Positions 7,909 to 16,800 of a DNA stretch of 53,839 bases are shown in pieces. Made by a program: the position numbers and the translations under genes. The stretch spans positions 1 through 53,839 of the forward strand of contig NZ_CVRU01000005.1 of assembly GCF_001261715.1 (NCBI RefSeq). The letters are read 5' to 3'. A model generated the notes under the pieces. That model was given only the letters and a program-made list of their open reading frames with translations. It did no database searches and had not been told where the DNA came from. Source of the DNA: Dysgonomonas sp. HGC4. GTDB taxonomy: Bacteria; Bacteroidota; Bacteroidia; Bacteroidales; Dysgonomonadaceae. How positions within the stretch are numbered: the stretch's first letter is position 1; every line of letters begins with the position of its first letter.

Positions 7909-10900
7909 TTACTTCTTTTTATTCAATGCCCGTTGCTGCATCATTCTGTAAATGATAGGAATGATATACATATTCAACAGTGTAGACGTTAGCAAACCTC
8001 CTAAAATAACTTTAGCCATTGGGCTCTGAATTTCATTACCAGGCAAATCTCCTTGTACGGCAAGAGGTATAAGAGCCAATCCCGAACAAAGGGCAGTCAT
8101 TAAGATAGGATTTAATCTATCTAGCGATCCATGAATAATACTATTCTCGATAGTTTCTCCCCTATTGTGCAAATCATTGTAGTGAGCCATTAACAATATA
8201 CCGTTTCGGGTGGCAATTCCAAAGAGTGCAATAAACCCGATAATAGCCGGAATACTTATTTCGCCCGTAGTAAACAAGATAACGTATATACCTCCGATAA
8301 GAGACAATGGCAGATTGAGAAGTACAATAATAGATTGAGATACATTCTTAAACTGATTGTATAACAATAAGAATATGACAAGAATGGCAAAGAAAGAAGT
8401 TATCATCAAAGTTTCTGATGCTGCCTGCTCGCTTTCAAACTGACCTCCATACTCTACATGATAGCCTTCAGGAAACTGAATATTAGTACCTATTGTTTCC
8501 TGTATCTCATTTACTACACTTCGCAAATCGCGATCTGTAACATTAGCCGACACAACAATCTTACGTTCTACATTCTCTCTACTAATAGTATTAGGTCCCA
8601 TAGATGAGCGTATGTCTGCTACATATTCCAGCGGTATTTTTGTTCCGTCAGCATCAATCATCAGGTTCTTTATTTTTTCAGCCTGATCTTTGTAATCATC
8701 ATTTACTTTAACTGTAAGATCAAACGTTTTTCCATTCTCATACACTTGCGAAACAACTTCGCCCGACAACATGGTTGTAATGATTTCCGAAAATTCGGGT
8801 AATGTAATACCGTATTTAGCTAATACTTCTCTTCTAGGGGTTATCCTCAATTCGGGTCGTTCCACTTGTTGTTCAACATTCAGATCGGCAATACCATCTA
8901 TATTTTGAATAGCATCGCGTATTTCGCTGGCTGTTTTATAAAGCTGATTCAGATCATCCCCGAAAAGCTTTATCGCAATATTTGCCTTAGTACCCGAAAG
9001 CATATGATCGAGACGGTGAGAAATAGGCTGACCTACTTCAACTGCAATACCCGGAATGGCATTCAACTTCTCGCGCACCTCAGCCAAAAGCTCATCTTTT
9101 GAACGATCACCCAGAATAAATGGAGCTTCTATCTCCGATGTATTTACTCCCAAAGAATGCTCATCGAGCTCTGCCCTACCTGTTTTTCGACCCACGGTCT
9201 GTATTTCCTTAATGCCTAAGAGTGCCTCTTCGGCTTGTCGCCCTATTTTATCCGACTCATCTAACGAAATTCCCGGTAAAGCATTTATATTGATAGTAAA
9301 AGACCCTTCATTGAAAGGAGGAAGAAAATTCCGCCCAAGTGTAAAAAAGATTACAATTGCCGAGATTAACAGCAGTCCTGTAATACCCAACACCTTTTTC
9401 TGATGATCTAGAGCCCAATGTAAACTCTTCTCGTACCAATATTTCAAAGTCAAAACCAAACGAGGTTCTTTTTCTTCTTTATCACCTTTGGTCTTGCCCA
9501 ACAAGTAGCTGCAAAGAACCGGTGTTACTGTTAAAGCGACAACCGTAGACGCAAACAAAGCAACTATAAAGGCAATACCCAGCGGCATAAGCATACGACC
9601 TTCCATTCCGCTCAGAAAGAATAGAGGAACAAAACAAGCCACAATAATTAAAGTTGAATTAAGGATGGGCATACGCACCTCTTTAGAGGCTTCGAAAACG
9701 ACTTCGAGTACGGGCAACTGCTCCTCTTTCGGCTTAGCCCTATTCTCTCGAAGATGCTTGAATACGTTTTCCACATCAATAATGGCATCATCTACTAATG
9801 AGCCGATAGCAATAGCCATTCCCCCTAAACTCATCGTATTGATAGTTAGCCCCATAAATTTAAGGGTTAATATAGATACTAATAAAGATAAAGGTATAGC
9901 TAGCAACGAGATCAACGTAGTACGTGTATTCATTAAAAAGAGAAAGAGTACAATTACCACGAAAATAGATCCTTCGTACAACGATTTTTCTACATTACCA
10001 ATCGAATTTTGTATAAAACGTTCCTGACGGAAAATATCACTCGATATTTTAATATCTGATGGAAGATTCTTTTGAAGATCAATGATAGAAGCGTCCAATT
10101 TCTTGGTAAGCTCTATTGTATTTGTATTAGGCTGTTTTGTAATAGTGATCAATACTGCCGCTTTCCCTTTTTCGGAAGCCACACCCAGTCTAGGCTCTTT
10201 TCCTCCTATTTTTATATCTGCAATATCGCTAATAAGAATCACACCATCGCCTTGCTTCTTTATAACAGCTTTACCTAACTGATCTGTATTTTCACTCTGA
10301 AGAATACCTCTGACAATATACTCGTTACCATATTCGTATAGTATTCCTCCTGAAGCATTTCTGTTCATATCCTGAACCACAGCCATCACTTCATTTAATC
10401 CCACTCCGTAATGTTTCATACGTCCGGGATCAAGCAATATCTGAAATTCTTTTATATCTCCTCCTATTACCGTAACCTGCGCAACGCCTCCCGTAGATAA
10501 CAATCGAGGACGTATTACCCAATCGGCTAGAGTCCGCAAATCCAATAACGAAGTAGTATCGGACGAAACACCAATAGTCATTACCTCTCCCATTATAGAA
10601 GATTGAGGTCCAAGAGTAGGTTGCCCTATATTATCGGGAAGCTCTCCAGCTATTGCAGCCAACTTTTCAGCCACCACTTGTCTAGCTTTATAAATGTCGG
10701 TTCCCCACTCAAACTCTGCCCATACCACAGAAAAGCCTGTTGTAGATGACGAGCGCACCCTTCTAACATCAGTTGCACCATTTATTCCGGCTTCAATAGC
10801 ATAAGTAACAAGGCGTTCAACCTCTTCACTAGCCATACCATTGGCCTCGGTCATCACCACTACCGTGGGAGCATTAAGGTCTGGAAATACATCTATTTCC

Positions 10901-11001
10901 ATATTTTTGGCTGTGTAAGTTCCTCCTATCAAGAGTAGAAAGGCAGCCACCAGAACCACAATCCGGTTGTTTAATGAGAAGTGTATTATTTTATTTAACA
11001 T
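7909..11001 (-). CDS. Heavy-metal efflux RND transporter (CusA/CzcA family)
   Basis: This is the inner-membrane proton-driven pump of a CusCBA/CzcCBA-type system. At 1030 residues it has the family length, with an N-terminal helix, two large periplasmic loops and the expected clusters of hydrophobic helices. The essential acidic motif of helix 4 is GSLVDDAIIDVEN (about 401-412, Asp404/Asp405). FPDLNAPTV near residue 39 is also typical. The GMAIAIGSLVD pattern resembles the copper/silver branch somewhat more than the zinc/cobalt branch, but I would not fix the metal. It lies between cusB and cusC; the 109-base gap to cusB holds a compound palindromic repeat. Confidence 0.95.
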   Translation of the reverse strand: MLNKIIHFSLNNRIVVLVAAFLLLIGGTYTAKNMEIDVFPDLNAPTVVVMTEANGMASEEVERLVTYAIEAGINGATDVRRVRSSSTTGFSVVWAEFEWGTDIYKARQVVAEKLAAIAGELPDNIGQPTLGPQSSIMGEVMTIGVSSDTTSLLDLRTLADWVIRPRLLSTGGVAQVTVIGGDIKEFQILLDPGRMKHYGVGLNEVMAVVQDMNRNASGGILYEYGNEYIVRGILQSENTDQLGKAVIKKQGDGVILISDIADIKIGGKEPRLGVASEKGKAAVLITITKQPNTNTIELTKKLDASIIDLQKNLPSDIKISSDIFRQERFIQNSIGNVEKSLYEGSIFVVIVLFLFLMNTRTTLISLLAIPLSLLVSILTLKFMGLTINTMSLGGMAIAIGSLVDDAIIDVENVFKHLRENRAKPKEEQLPVLEVVFEASKEVRMPILNSTLIIVACFVPLFFLSGMEGRMLMPLGIAFIVALFASTVVALTVTPVLCSYLLGKTKGDKEEKEPRLVLTLKYWYEKSLHWALDHQKKVLGITGLLLISAIVIFFTLGRNFLPPFNEGSFTININALPGISLDESDKIGRQAEEALLGIKEIQTVGRKTGRAELDEHSLGVNTSEIEAPFILGDRSKDELLAEVREKLNAIPGIAVEVGQPISHRLDHMLSGTKANIAIKLFGDDLNQLYKTASEIRDAIQNIDGIADLNVEQQVERPELRITPRREVLAKYGITLPEFSEIITTMLSGEVVSQVYENGKTFDLTVKVNDDYKDQAEKIKNLMIDADGTKIPLEYVADIRSSMGPNTISRENVERKIVVSANVTDRDLRSVVNEIQETIGTNIQFPEGYHVEYGGQFESEQAASETLMITSFFAILVIFLLLYNQFKNVSQSIIVLLNLPLSLIGGIYVILFTTGEISIPAIIGFIALFGIATRNGILLMAHYNDLHNRGETIENSIIHGSLDRLNPILMTALCSGLALIPLAVQGDLPGNEIQSPMAKVILGGLLTSTLLNMYIIPIIYRMMQQRALNKKK

Positions 11002-11062
11002 ATCAATTCCTCTTAATGTAAGTATTCAAAATTAATTACTGCCATAAACAATAGTATAGCAG

Positions 11063-11109
11063 GCTTTGGAGTAATATTTACCAAAGCAATAACAAGGTTA
11101 TACGACCCT
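11063..11109 (-). repeat. Outward compound repeat after cusB
   Basis: On the minus strand an imperfect hairpin 1 (AGGGTCGTATAACCT, 11109-11095) follows the cusB stop directly, then the linker TGTTATT. Hairpin 2 pairs GCTTTGG (11063-11069) with CCAAAGC (11081-11087). The hairpin 2 sequence is shared with copies at 1285-1329 and 40673-40719. Confidence 0.65.
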
Positions 11110-11110
11110 C

Positions 11111-12241
11111 TTAATGAGTATGACCATGAGGAATTGATCCTGACGCAGCCGCAAGTTTTATATGGTATGCACCTTTGACTACCACTTTGTCTCCGGCTTT
11201 CAATCCTGATATAATTTCAATCTTCTTACCATCACTAACTCCTGTTTTCACCTCTTGTTTCCGATAATCATCAGTATTAACCTGTACATAAACGAAGAAC
11301 AATCCTTGCGTTTCAACCAATGCTGATAGTGGTATTGAAATTACATCGGGACGTGATTTTCCCAGAAGAAATACTTCTACATAAGAACCTGCGATAATAT
11401 TACCGACATTATTAAATTCAAAATTCACCGGAATATAAAAACCCTCACTTCCTACCGACTTACCATACGAAACCAATCGTCCTTCTAGTTCTGACAGTTC
11501 ATAAATATGATTATCATAAGGTGTTCTGAAATTAGTAGATATAATAGTACCCAGCGATTTATAATAGCGCTCGGAAACGTCTGCCCGAAGTTGTAGTTTT
11601 CTATTTTGAGTAATTCTAAACAAAGGCTGTCCTACTTCTACATACTCTCCCTCATTTACTAATTTGGCTTTGATAAAACCACTAAGAGAAGATGATATTA
11701 CAGCTCCACCACCTGCTCTATTTTTAGAATAAGATTGATAAGACACTTTTGCATTTTCGTAATTCAACTTAGCCTCATTATATTCTTTTTCCGAAATAAG
11801 CTTGTCTCCAATAAGAGATTGTGCACGCTGAAACTCTTTCTCCGCTATTGCATAGGCAGCATTAGCTCTCACTCCTGGGTCGCCATCGGGTAGATCTTGA
11901 GAAGATATAGAAAGTAATGACTCTCCCCTTTTTACAGAAAGACCTTCTGTAAGAGAATTTCTATCTAGAGTGACGATACCACTTGCCGTAGCCGATACTA
12001 CAATTTCATCTCCAGGTGCCGAAAGAATCTGCCCACTGGTTTTAATAACTTCATGAAACTCTCCCGCTTCTACTGTAACAGTCTCCAAACCTATAGCTTT
12101 AGCCTGTTCGGTAGTAAAGACTACTTCATCTGTGTGATCGCCTTCTTCCGTTTTTACTTCATCATGCGAGTGATCGCCATGTCCTGAGCATCCCCATCCT
12201 AAAATTATAAGACTGAATACAAACAATATATTTTTTCTCAT
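11111..12241 (-). CDS. RND efflux periplasmic adaptor, CusB-like lipoprotein
   Basis: This is the membrane-fusion subunit linking CusA to CusC. The start at 12241 (MRKNIL) gives 376 residues with a signal peptide and a cysteine after LGWG, probably a lipidation site. The mature N-terminus is His-rich (SGHGDHSHDE) and the C-terminus ends HGHTH, both plausible metal-binding tails. The barrel-sandwich, alpha-hairpin and beta-barrel order is visible (VVSATASGIVTLDRN, AEKEFQRAQSLIGDK, GEYVEVGQPLFRI). A longer frame upstream of this ATG lacks any signal-sequence logic. Confidence 0.92.
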   Translation of the reverse strand: MRKNILFVFSLIILGWGCSGHGDHSHDEVKTEEGDHTDEVVFTTEQAKAIGLETVTVEAGEFHEVIKTSGQILSAPGDEIVVSATASGIVTLDRNSLTEGLSVKRGESLLSISSQDLPDGDPGVRANAAYAIAEKEFQRAQSLIGDKLISEKEYNEAKLNYENAKVSYQSYSKNRAGGGAVISSSLSGFIKAKLVNEGEYVEVGQPLFRITQNRKLQLRADVSERYYKSLGTIISTNFRTPYDNHIYELSELEGRLVSYGKSVGSEGFYIPVNFEFNNVGNIIAGSYVEVFLLGKSRPDVISIPLSALVETQGLFFVYVQVNTDDYRKQEVKTGVSDGKKIEIISGLKAGDKVVVKGAYHIKLAAASGSIPHGHTH

Positions 12242-12276
12242 TTTGTTTCTTTTAATAAACAATTTATGCCCTACCA

Positions 12277-12297
12277 AAACACAAATCGGATGTGTTT
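12277..12297 (-). other. Small intercistronic hairpin
   Basis: AAACACA (12277-12283) pairs with TGTGTTT (12291-12297) between the His/Cys-rich gene and cusB. On the minus strand it is followed by TTTTGG, too short for a confident terminator. It may be an attenuator or a stability element. Confidence 0.3.
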
Positions 12298-12332
12298 AGT
12301 AATCTTGACTAATACGAATTAATTTACGTGGT

Positions 12333-12773
12333 TTATCCTAAAAAGGAAGACACAGGAGGGGCTCTTAAACTTTTCACAGAGCCAGTAAAAGGGGAAGTAT
12401 AATTATCGAAATAAGGTATTTGAGTCCAATCAAGGGAAGAATATGGAAACTCTAAATGAAGATTAGTCAATGGATAAATCAGACAATACACAGTAAGCAG
12501 ATCTATTGAATGTAAACTATTGGTATCATCATCAGAATCATACTGACGCATAACAATCTGTTTCAAATCGCATTTATCAAGAGTATCAGCACAATGGTCT
12601 TTCGCATGGTTATGGCTTTCAGAGGAAGAATGACATTTTAGGCATTCAGTATTTCCTTCTTTGGTTATACATACAATTCCATCGTGATGAAAATGAGGTA
12701 GAATAATGTGAACCTGTAAAAATATACAGGCGAGCATCAAACATATTTGTATTATAAATTTCTTCTTATTCAT
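12333..12773 (-). CDS. His/Cys-rich exported protein, first gene of the efflux operon
   Basis: The start at 12773 (MNKKKF) gives 146 residues; a GTG start five codons upstream is possible but lies very close to the promoter. An N-terminal hydrophobic helix is followed by clustered metal ligands: HFHHDG, CITKEGNTECLKCH, ESHNHAKDHC and DKC. A short hydrophobic stretch lies near 90-105 and the end reads LRAPPVSSFLG. Small proteins of this pattern accompany Cus-type operons in Bacteroidales (I believe DUF6769, from memory). A periplasmic metal-binding or metal-delivery role is inferred. It lies 91 bases ahead of cusB on the same strand. Confidence 0.75.
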   Translation of the reverse strand: MNKKKFIIQICLMLACIFLQVHIILPHFHHDGIVCITKEGNTECLKCHSSSESHNHAKDHCADTLDKCDLKQIVMRQYDSDDDTNSLHSIDLLTVYCLIYPLTNLHLEFPYSSLDWTQIPYFDNYTSPFTGSVKSLRAPPVSSFLG

Positions 12774-12797
12774 AATTTGTTCTACCACATCAGACTA

Positions 12798-12805
12798 CAA
12801 AAGTA
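12798..12805 (-). promoter_or_regulatory. -7 element of the metal-efflux operon
   Basis: On the minus strand these bases read TACTTTTG, a match to TAnnTTTG, ending 25 bases before the ATG at 12773. No TTTG is seen at the -33 position; that position is covered by the palindrome at 12818-12832. Confidence 0.6.
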
Positions 12806-12817
12806 ACAATTCTATCT

Positions 12818-12832
12818 TGCAACCTGGTTGCA
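12818..12832. promoter_or_regulatory. Candidate Fur-family operator
   Basis: TGCAACC-T-GGTTGCA is a perfect 7-1-7 palindrome placed just upstream of the -7 element, where the -33 box should be. A Fur-family repressor encoded at the end of the same operon is the natural candidate to bind it. Binding is inferred. Confidence 0.6.
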
Positions 12833-13014
12833 TTTACCATTTTAGTAGTATTATAACTTCAAAAATAATGCATTTTTTTAGAACAGCTTACACATATAAC
12901 AGAAATCATTACAAAAGGTTTATCCGGGATAATCAATTAAAAGCCACTAAAAACCAAGTATTCGGACAAAATATTTTATGGTTTATTAGCTAGATAAATC
13001 TATTTTATTTTCTG

Positions 13015-13022
13015 TATATTTG
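13015..13022 (+). promoter_or_regulatory. Candidate -7 element for lgt
   Basis: TATATTTG matches the Bacteroidota -7 consensus 84 bases upstream of the lgt ATG. No TTTG is visible at the expected -33 position. Confidence 0.4.
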
Positions 13023-13072
13023 CGTCTTTAATAGTAATATGCCCTCTTTATAACATAATATCATCTGTATAT

Positions 13073-13097
13073 TTAATAAAGAAGTCTGTTCTAATAA
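13073..13097 (-). repeat. Degenerate outward repeat upstream of lgt
   Basis: Read away from lgt on the minus strand, TTAGAACAGACTT is followed by CTTTATTAAATAT. The AGAC half and the linker fit the family; the first palindrome arm is eroded. Orientation follows the outward rule. Confidence 0.35.
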
Positions 13098-13106
13098 CAT
13101 TTATTT

Positions 13107-13958
13107 ATGCTTGCTTTTATCACATGGGATGTTAGTCCTGAATTAGTTAATATTTTTGGACGAGAAATCCGTTGGTACGGATTATGTTGGGCAATAGGAG
13201 TACTTTGTACGTCTTATGTGGTACAAAAAATGTATCAATCGGAAAAACTTCCCGAAAAGTGGTTCGATTCTCTCTTTGTGTATGTATTAATTGGTCTTAT
13301 AATAGGTGCCCGACTTGGACATTGTCTATTCTATGACCCAGGATATTATCTATCTCATCCAATCGAAATTCTCAAGATTTGGGAAGGTGGTCTTGCTAGT
13401 CATGGTGGGGCAATAGGGATGACTATCGGTATCTGGCTTTTCTGCCGCAACGTCAGTAAAAAAAGTATTATATGGGCACTCGATCGCCTTATTGTAGGGG
13501 TTGCCATTGGAGCTGCTTTTATTCGCGTAGGAAATCTTATGAATTCCGAAATATACGGAGGCCCTACGACAATGCCTTGGGGATTCAATTTCGTAAGAGA
13601 TAGAAGCTGGCACTTGCCTCTTGTAGATGGAGGAGCAGGAGAATTACCTTGCCACCCTACACAAATATATGAAGCTGTCATATATTTTGCGATATTTATT
13701 CTGACCATGTATATGTTTTACAAAACACGTGCTAAAGAGAAGCAAGGTCTTATATTAGGTATTTCGTTAATCGGAATTTTCTTATCTCGATTCTTTATCG
13801 AATACATGAAGAACGTACAAGAGCCTTTTGAAGTACAAATGAGAGCAAGTATAGGTATTAATATGGGACAATTACTAAGTATCCCATTCGTTATATGGGG
13901 TGTTTGGTTAGTATATAATGCCCTTAAAAACAAAGAACAAACTATCGATAAAAAATAA
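13107..13958 (+). CDS. lgt: Prolipoprotein diacylglyceryl transferase
   Basis: Lgt transfers diacylglycerol from phosphatidylglycerol to the lipobox cysteine of prelipoproteins in the inner membrane. The 283 residues carry several membrane helices and the family signatures: IGARLGHCLFYDP, WEGGLASHGGAIG (essential His region) and the Lgt motif FIRVGNLMNSEIYG, followed by HPTQIYEA. It serves the many lipoproteins encoded in this window. It is 15 bases upstream of the flavodiiron gene and probably co-transcribed with it. Confidence 0.97.
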   Translation: MLAFITWDVSPELVNIFGREIRWYGLCWAIGVLCTSYVVQKMYQSEKLPEKWFDSLFVYVLIGLIIGARLGHCLFYDPGYYLSHPIEILKIWEGGLASHGGAIGMTIGIWLFCRNVSKKSIIWALDRLIVGVAIGAAFIRVGNLMNSEIYGGPTTMPWGFNFVRDRSWHLPLVDGGAGELPCHPTQIYEAVIYFAIFILTMYMFYKTRAKEKQGLILGISLIGIFLSRFFIEYMKNVQEPFEVQMRASIGINMGQLLSIPFVIWGVWLVYNALKNKEQTIDKK

Positions 13959-13973
13959 TATATTATTTGTATT

Positions 13974-15176
13974 ATGTTAAAACCTATTCAAATAAAGGAA
14001 GACTTATACTATATTGGCGTTAATGACAGAACAAAGGCTTTATTCGAAAATTTATGGCCTCTCCCTAAAGGAGTTTCGTATAATTCTTATTTAATTGTAG
14101 ACCAAAAAACAGCACTATTCGACACTGTAGACATCTGTTATTCAGACATTTTTCTACAGAAATTAGAAACAGCACTAGACGGAAAGGAACTTGATTACCT
14201 AGTAATCAATCACATGGAACCCGATCATTCAGGATCGCTAAGATTACTTAAAACCAAATATCCAAACATTCAGATTGTCGGCAACAAAAGAACTGCCGAT
14301 ATGGTAAGCGGATTTTATGGTATTACTGACGGTGTATTAGTTATAGAAGACGGCGAACAATTGAGCTTAGGTAAACACAACTTAGTGTTTTATCTAACAC
14401 CAATGGTACACTGGCCAGAAACTATGATGACTTATGAAACAACCGAGAAAATGATCTTCTCAGGAGACGCATTCGGCACATTCGGTACACTTGACGGTGG
14501 AATTACCGACAAACAATTACACCCAGAGCGTTACTATGATGAGATGGTACGTTATTATTCAAATGTGGTAGGTAAGTTTGGTTCTCCCGTTCAAAAAGCA
14601 TTACAAAAACTAAGTCACCTCGAAATCAATTATATTTGCTCTACTCATGGTCCTATCTGGACTATTCCCGAGCAAATAAGTAAAGTTATTTCAATCTATG
14701 ACAAACTAAGTAAATATGAAGGCGATGAAGGTGTAGTTATAGCCTACGGAAGTATGTACGGAAATACCGAGCAAATGGCTGAGACAATAGCTTTGGAATT
14801 GGCTCAACAAGGTATTAAAGAAATTATACTCCATAATACATCTAAACGCTCTCACTCATATATTATTCGTGATATATTTAAGTATAAAGGTCTTATAATA
14901 GGATCGCCTACTTATAACAATAAATTGTTTCCAGAGGTAGCCACTCTTCTTGCAAAAATAGAAGAAAGAGATATGAAAAACAGATATTTCAGCTATTTCG
15001 GTTCATATACATGGGCAGGTGCAGCACTTAAACGCATAGCACAGTTTGCTGAAAGTACCAACTTCGAGATAATAGGTACTCCCGTAGAAATGAAACAATC
15101 GATGAGCCTTCAAACTTATGATGCTTGTATAGCTTTAGGTAAAACTATGGCTGATAAACTAATTCTGGATAGATAA
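13974..15176 (+). CDS. A-type flavodiiron protein (oxygen/NO reductase)
   Basis: Flavodiiron proteins reduce O2 to water (and/or NO to N2O) in anaerobes. At 400 residues it has the two-domain class A length. The metallo-beta-lactamase domain keeps all the diiron ligands: His80, Glu82 and Asp84 (HMEPDHSG), His146, Asp165 and His225 (STHGPIW). The C-terminal flavodoxin domain begins near 250 with the FMN phosphate loop YGSMYGNTEQMAE. There is no rubredoxin extension, so an external electron donor is needed. It is cytosolic. The gene follows lgt and ends at a palindromic repeat and a terminator. Confidence 0.95.
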   Translation: MLKPIQIKEDLYYIGVNDRTKALFENLWPLPKGVSYNSYLIVDQKTALFDTVDICYSDIFLQKLETALDGKELDYLVINHMEPDHSGSLRLLKTKYPNIQIVGNKRTADMVSGFYGITDGVLVIEDGEQLSLGKHNLVFYLTPMVHWPETMMTYETTEKMIFSGDAFGTFGTLDGGITDKQLHPERYYDEMVRYYSNVVGKFGSPVQKALQKLSHLEINYICSTHGPIWTIPEQISKVISIYDKLSKYEGDEGVVIAYGSMYGNTEQMAETIALELAQQGIKEIILHNTSKRSHSYIIRDIFKYKGLIIGSPTYNNKLFPEVATLLAKIEERDMKNRYFSYFGSYTWAGAALKRIAQFAESTNFEIIGTPVEMKQSMSLQTYDACIALGKTMADKLILDR

Positions 15177-15178
15177 AC

Positions 15179-15191
15179 AGGTTACAAACCT
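15179..15191 (+). repeat. Outward palindromic repeat after the flavodiiron gene
   Basis: AGGTTACAAACCT is an AGGTT/AACCT inverted repeat starting two bases after the TAA stop, followed by the linker TTTTATTC. The arm sequence deviates from GGTC but the symmetry and orientation are kept. Confidence 0.6.
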
Positions 15192-15251
15192 TTTTATTCT
15201 TTTCTCCATTAGATTAAAAGACGATTCATTCTTATAAACGAGAATAACTTC

Positions 15252-15283
15252 ACAAACGAGACTATTATAATAGTCTCGTTTGT
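15252..15283 (+). terminator. Terminator of lgt-flavodiiron transcription
   Basis: A perfect 32-base palindrome (ACAAACGAGACTATTA and its complement) is followed by CTTTTAT. It lies 75 bases past the flavodiiron stop codon. Confidence 0.85.
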
Positions 15284-15331
15284 CTTTTATAGCTCAATAG
15301 ATTGACTAAAAAATAATTTAATCCTATCTTT

Positions 15332-15344
15332 AGGTCTTAGACCT
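15332..15344 (+). repeat. Palindromic repeat upstream of dgt, orientation exception
   Basis: AGGTCTTAGACCT is a perfect palindrome followed by TTTTAGTGTTTAGG, closest to the copy at 39182-39194. Unlike the others it does not abut a gene: it is 115 bases before dgt with the linker pointing toward dgt. Confidence 0.6.
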
Positions 15345-15459
15345 TTTTAGTGTTTAGGTTTAGGGGACAGCTTATCTATTTGCAGCAATTGAATGCATAG
15401 AGCAAGCCCTACCCCGTACAAATTAGAATATATCATTAAACGTTTTCATCTACTTAAAT

Positions 15460-16788
15460 ATGGAATGGCAAAAACTATTATCGTCTAAACGTTTTGGAAT
15501 GGAAGAATTTCATGACGAAAGACAACATGATCGCTCCGATTTCCAAAGAGATTACGACCGCCTCATCTTTTCATCGCCTTTCAGAAGGCTTCAAAATAAA
15601 ACTCAAGTATTTCCACTTCCAGGCAGTGTATTTGTACATAATAGATTAACGCACAGCTTAGAAGTATCTTCTGTGGGACGATCTATCAGTTTGATGGTGT
15701 CTAAGACGCTACGCACAAAATATCCGGATTCTCCAGCAGCTTTTGAAGAAATAGGATCAATTGTTGCTGCTGCCTGTTTGGCTCACGATTTGGGTAATCC
15801 TCCTTTCGGACATTCGGGAGAAAAAGCCATTGCCACTTATTTTTCAGAAGGTAAAGGACAACCACTTTATCACGATATAGTAAAAGGTGATGGACGATGG
15901 GAAGACTTTATTAATTTCGATGGAAATGCAAACTCAATTCGCCTACTAACCCACCAGTTTATAGGACGTAGAAAAGGAGGTTTTGCTATGACTTATTCCA
16001 TGTTGGCTTCTATCATAAAATATCCCTTTTCATCAGAATTGGCACATGGTAAAGGTAAATTTGGATTCTTCCAAGCAGAGGAGGCTGACGTAACAAAAAT
16101 AGCAGATGAACTAGGAATACCTAAATTGCAGGAACAGCCCCTTAGATTGGCTCGTTACCCTCTTGTTTATCTTGTAGAGGCTGCCGATGATATATGTTAC
16201 AAGATTATGGACATTGAGGATGCTCATAAACTACATATTCTGACAACTGAAAGAACAATAGAACTTTTTATGAATTTCTTTCCTCCCGAAAGGCAAGAAA
16301 AAATGAGAAGAACGATGCTGCTTGTAAACGATGTAAATGAACAATTGGCTTATTTACGATCTAATGTTATAGGCTTGCTTGTAAATGAATGTGCTCAGGT
16401 ATTCATAGACCACGAAGAAGAAATTCTTTGTGGAACTTTCAATGGAGCTTTAATCAAACATATTCCTAATCTTTCGAGAGAAGCATACAAAACGTGTACT
16501 GAATACAGTGTCAAATACATTTATAGAGCTAAAGATGTTCTGGACATAGAACTTGCAGGACATCGCATTATCGGATTACTATTAGATACATTGATGGATG
16601 CAATACGCGATCCGGACAAAGCATATTCTCAACTTTTATTAAGAAGGGTTCCCGAGCAGTATGAGGTACAATACCCGTCATTATACACGCGTGTATTGGC
16701 TATCTTGGATTATATTTCGGGAATGACCGATATTTATGCTTTAGATTTATACCGAAAGATAACAGGTATGAGTTTACCTGCCGTTTAA
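15460..16788 (+). CDS. dgt: Deoxyguanosinetriphosphate triphosphohydrolase-like protein
   Basis: This HD-superfamily enzyme hydrolyses dNTPs (classically dGTP) to the nucleoside and tripolyphosphate. The 442 residues carry the HD metal site: His65 (NRLTHSLEVS), His109-Asp110 (CLAHDLGNPPFGHSGE) and the later LVEAADDICYKIMDIEDA motif. The N-terminus YDRLIFSSPFRRLQNKTQV is the usual dGTPase opening. It is cytosolic. The gene is transcribed alone, and its stop codon merges with a degenerate palindromic repeat. It converges with the YiiX-like gene, leaving only 12 bases between them. Confidence 0.94.
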   Translation: MEWQKLLSSKRFGMEEFHDERQHDRSDFQRDYDRLIFSSPFRRLQNKTQVFPLPGSVFVHNRLTHSLEVSSVGRSISLMVSKTLRTKYPDSPAAFEEIGSIVAAACLAHDLGNPPFGHSGEKAIATYFSEGKGQPLYHDIVKGDGRWEDFINFDGNANSIRLLTHQFIGRRKGGFAMTYSMLASIIKYPFSSELAHGKGKFGFFQAEEADVTKIADELGIPKLQEQPLRLARYPLVYLVEAADDICYKIMDIEDAHKLHILTTERTIELFMNFFPPERQEKMRRTMLLVNDVNEQLAYLRSNVIGLLVNECAQVFIDHEEEILCGTFNGALIKHIPNLSREAYKTCTEYSVKYIYRAKDVLDIELAGHRIIGLLLDTLMDAIRDPDKAYSQLLLRRVPEQYEVQYPSLYTRVLAILDYISGMTDIYALDLYRKITGMSLPAV

Positions 16789-16800
16789 GGTCTCCCAGTT
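16788..16800 (+). repeat. Degenerate outward repeat at the dgt stop codon
   Basis: The dgt TAA runs into TAAGGTCTCCCAG followed by TTTTATTTTC. The first arm and the linker fit the family and the second arm is lost. The linker overlaps the 3' end of the convergent gene. Confidence 0.35.

Larger units (their letters stand above)
12833..13106. other. Divergent intergenic region before lgt
   Basis: The spacer between the efflux operon and lgt is 333 bases in all. It contains the operator and promoter described above, a TATATTTG -7 candidate for lgt at 13015-13022, and a degenerate outward repeat at 13073-13097. Nothing else is recognisable. Confidence 0.5.
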
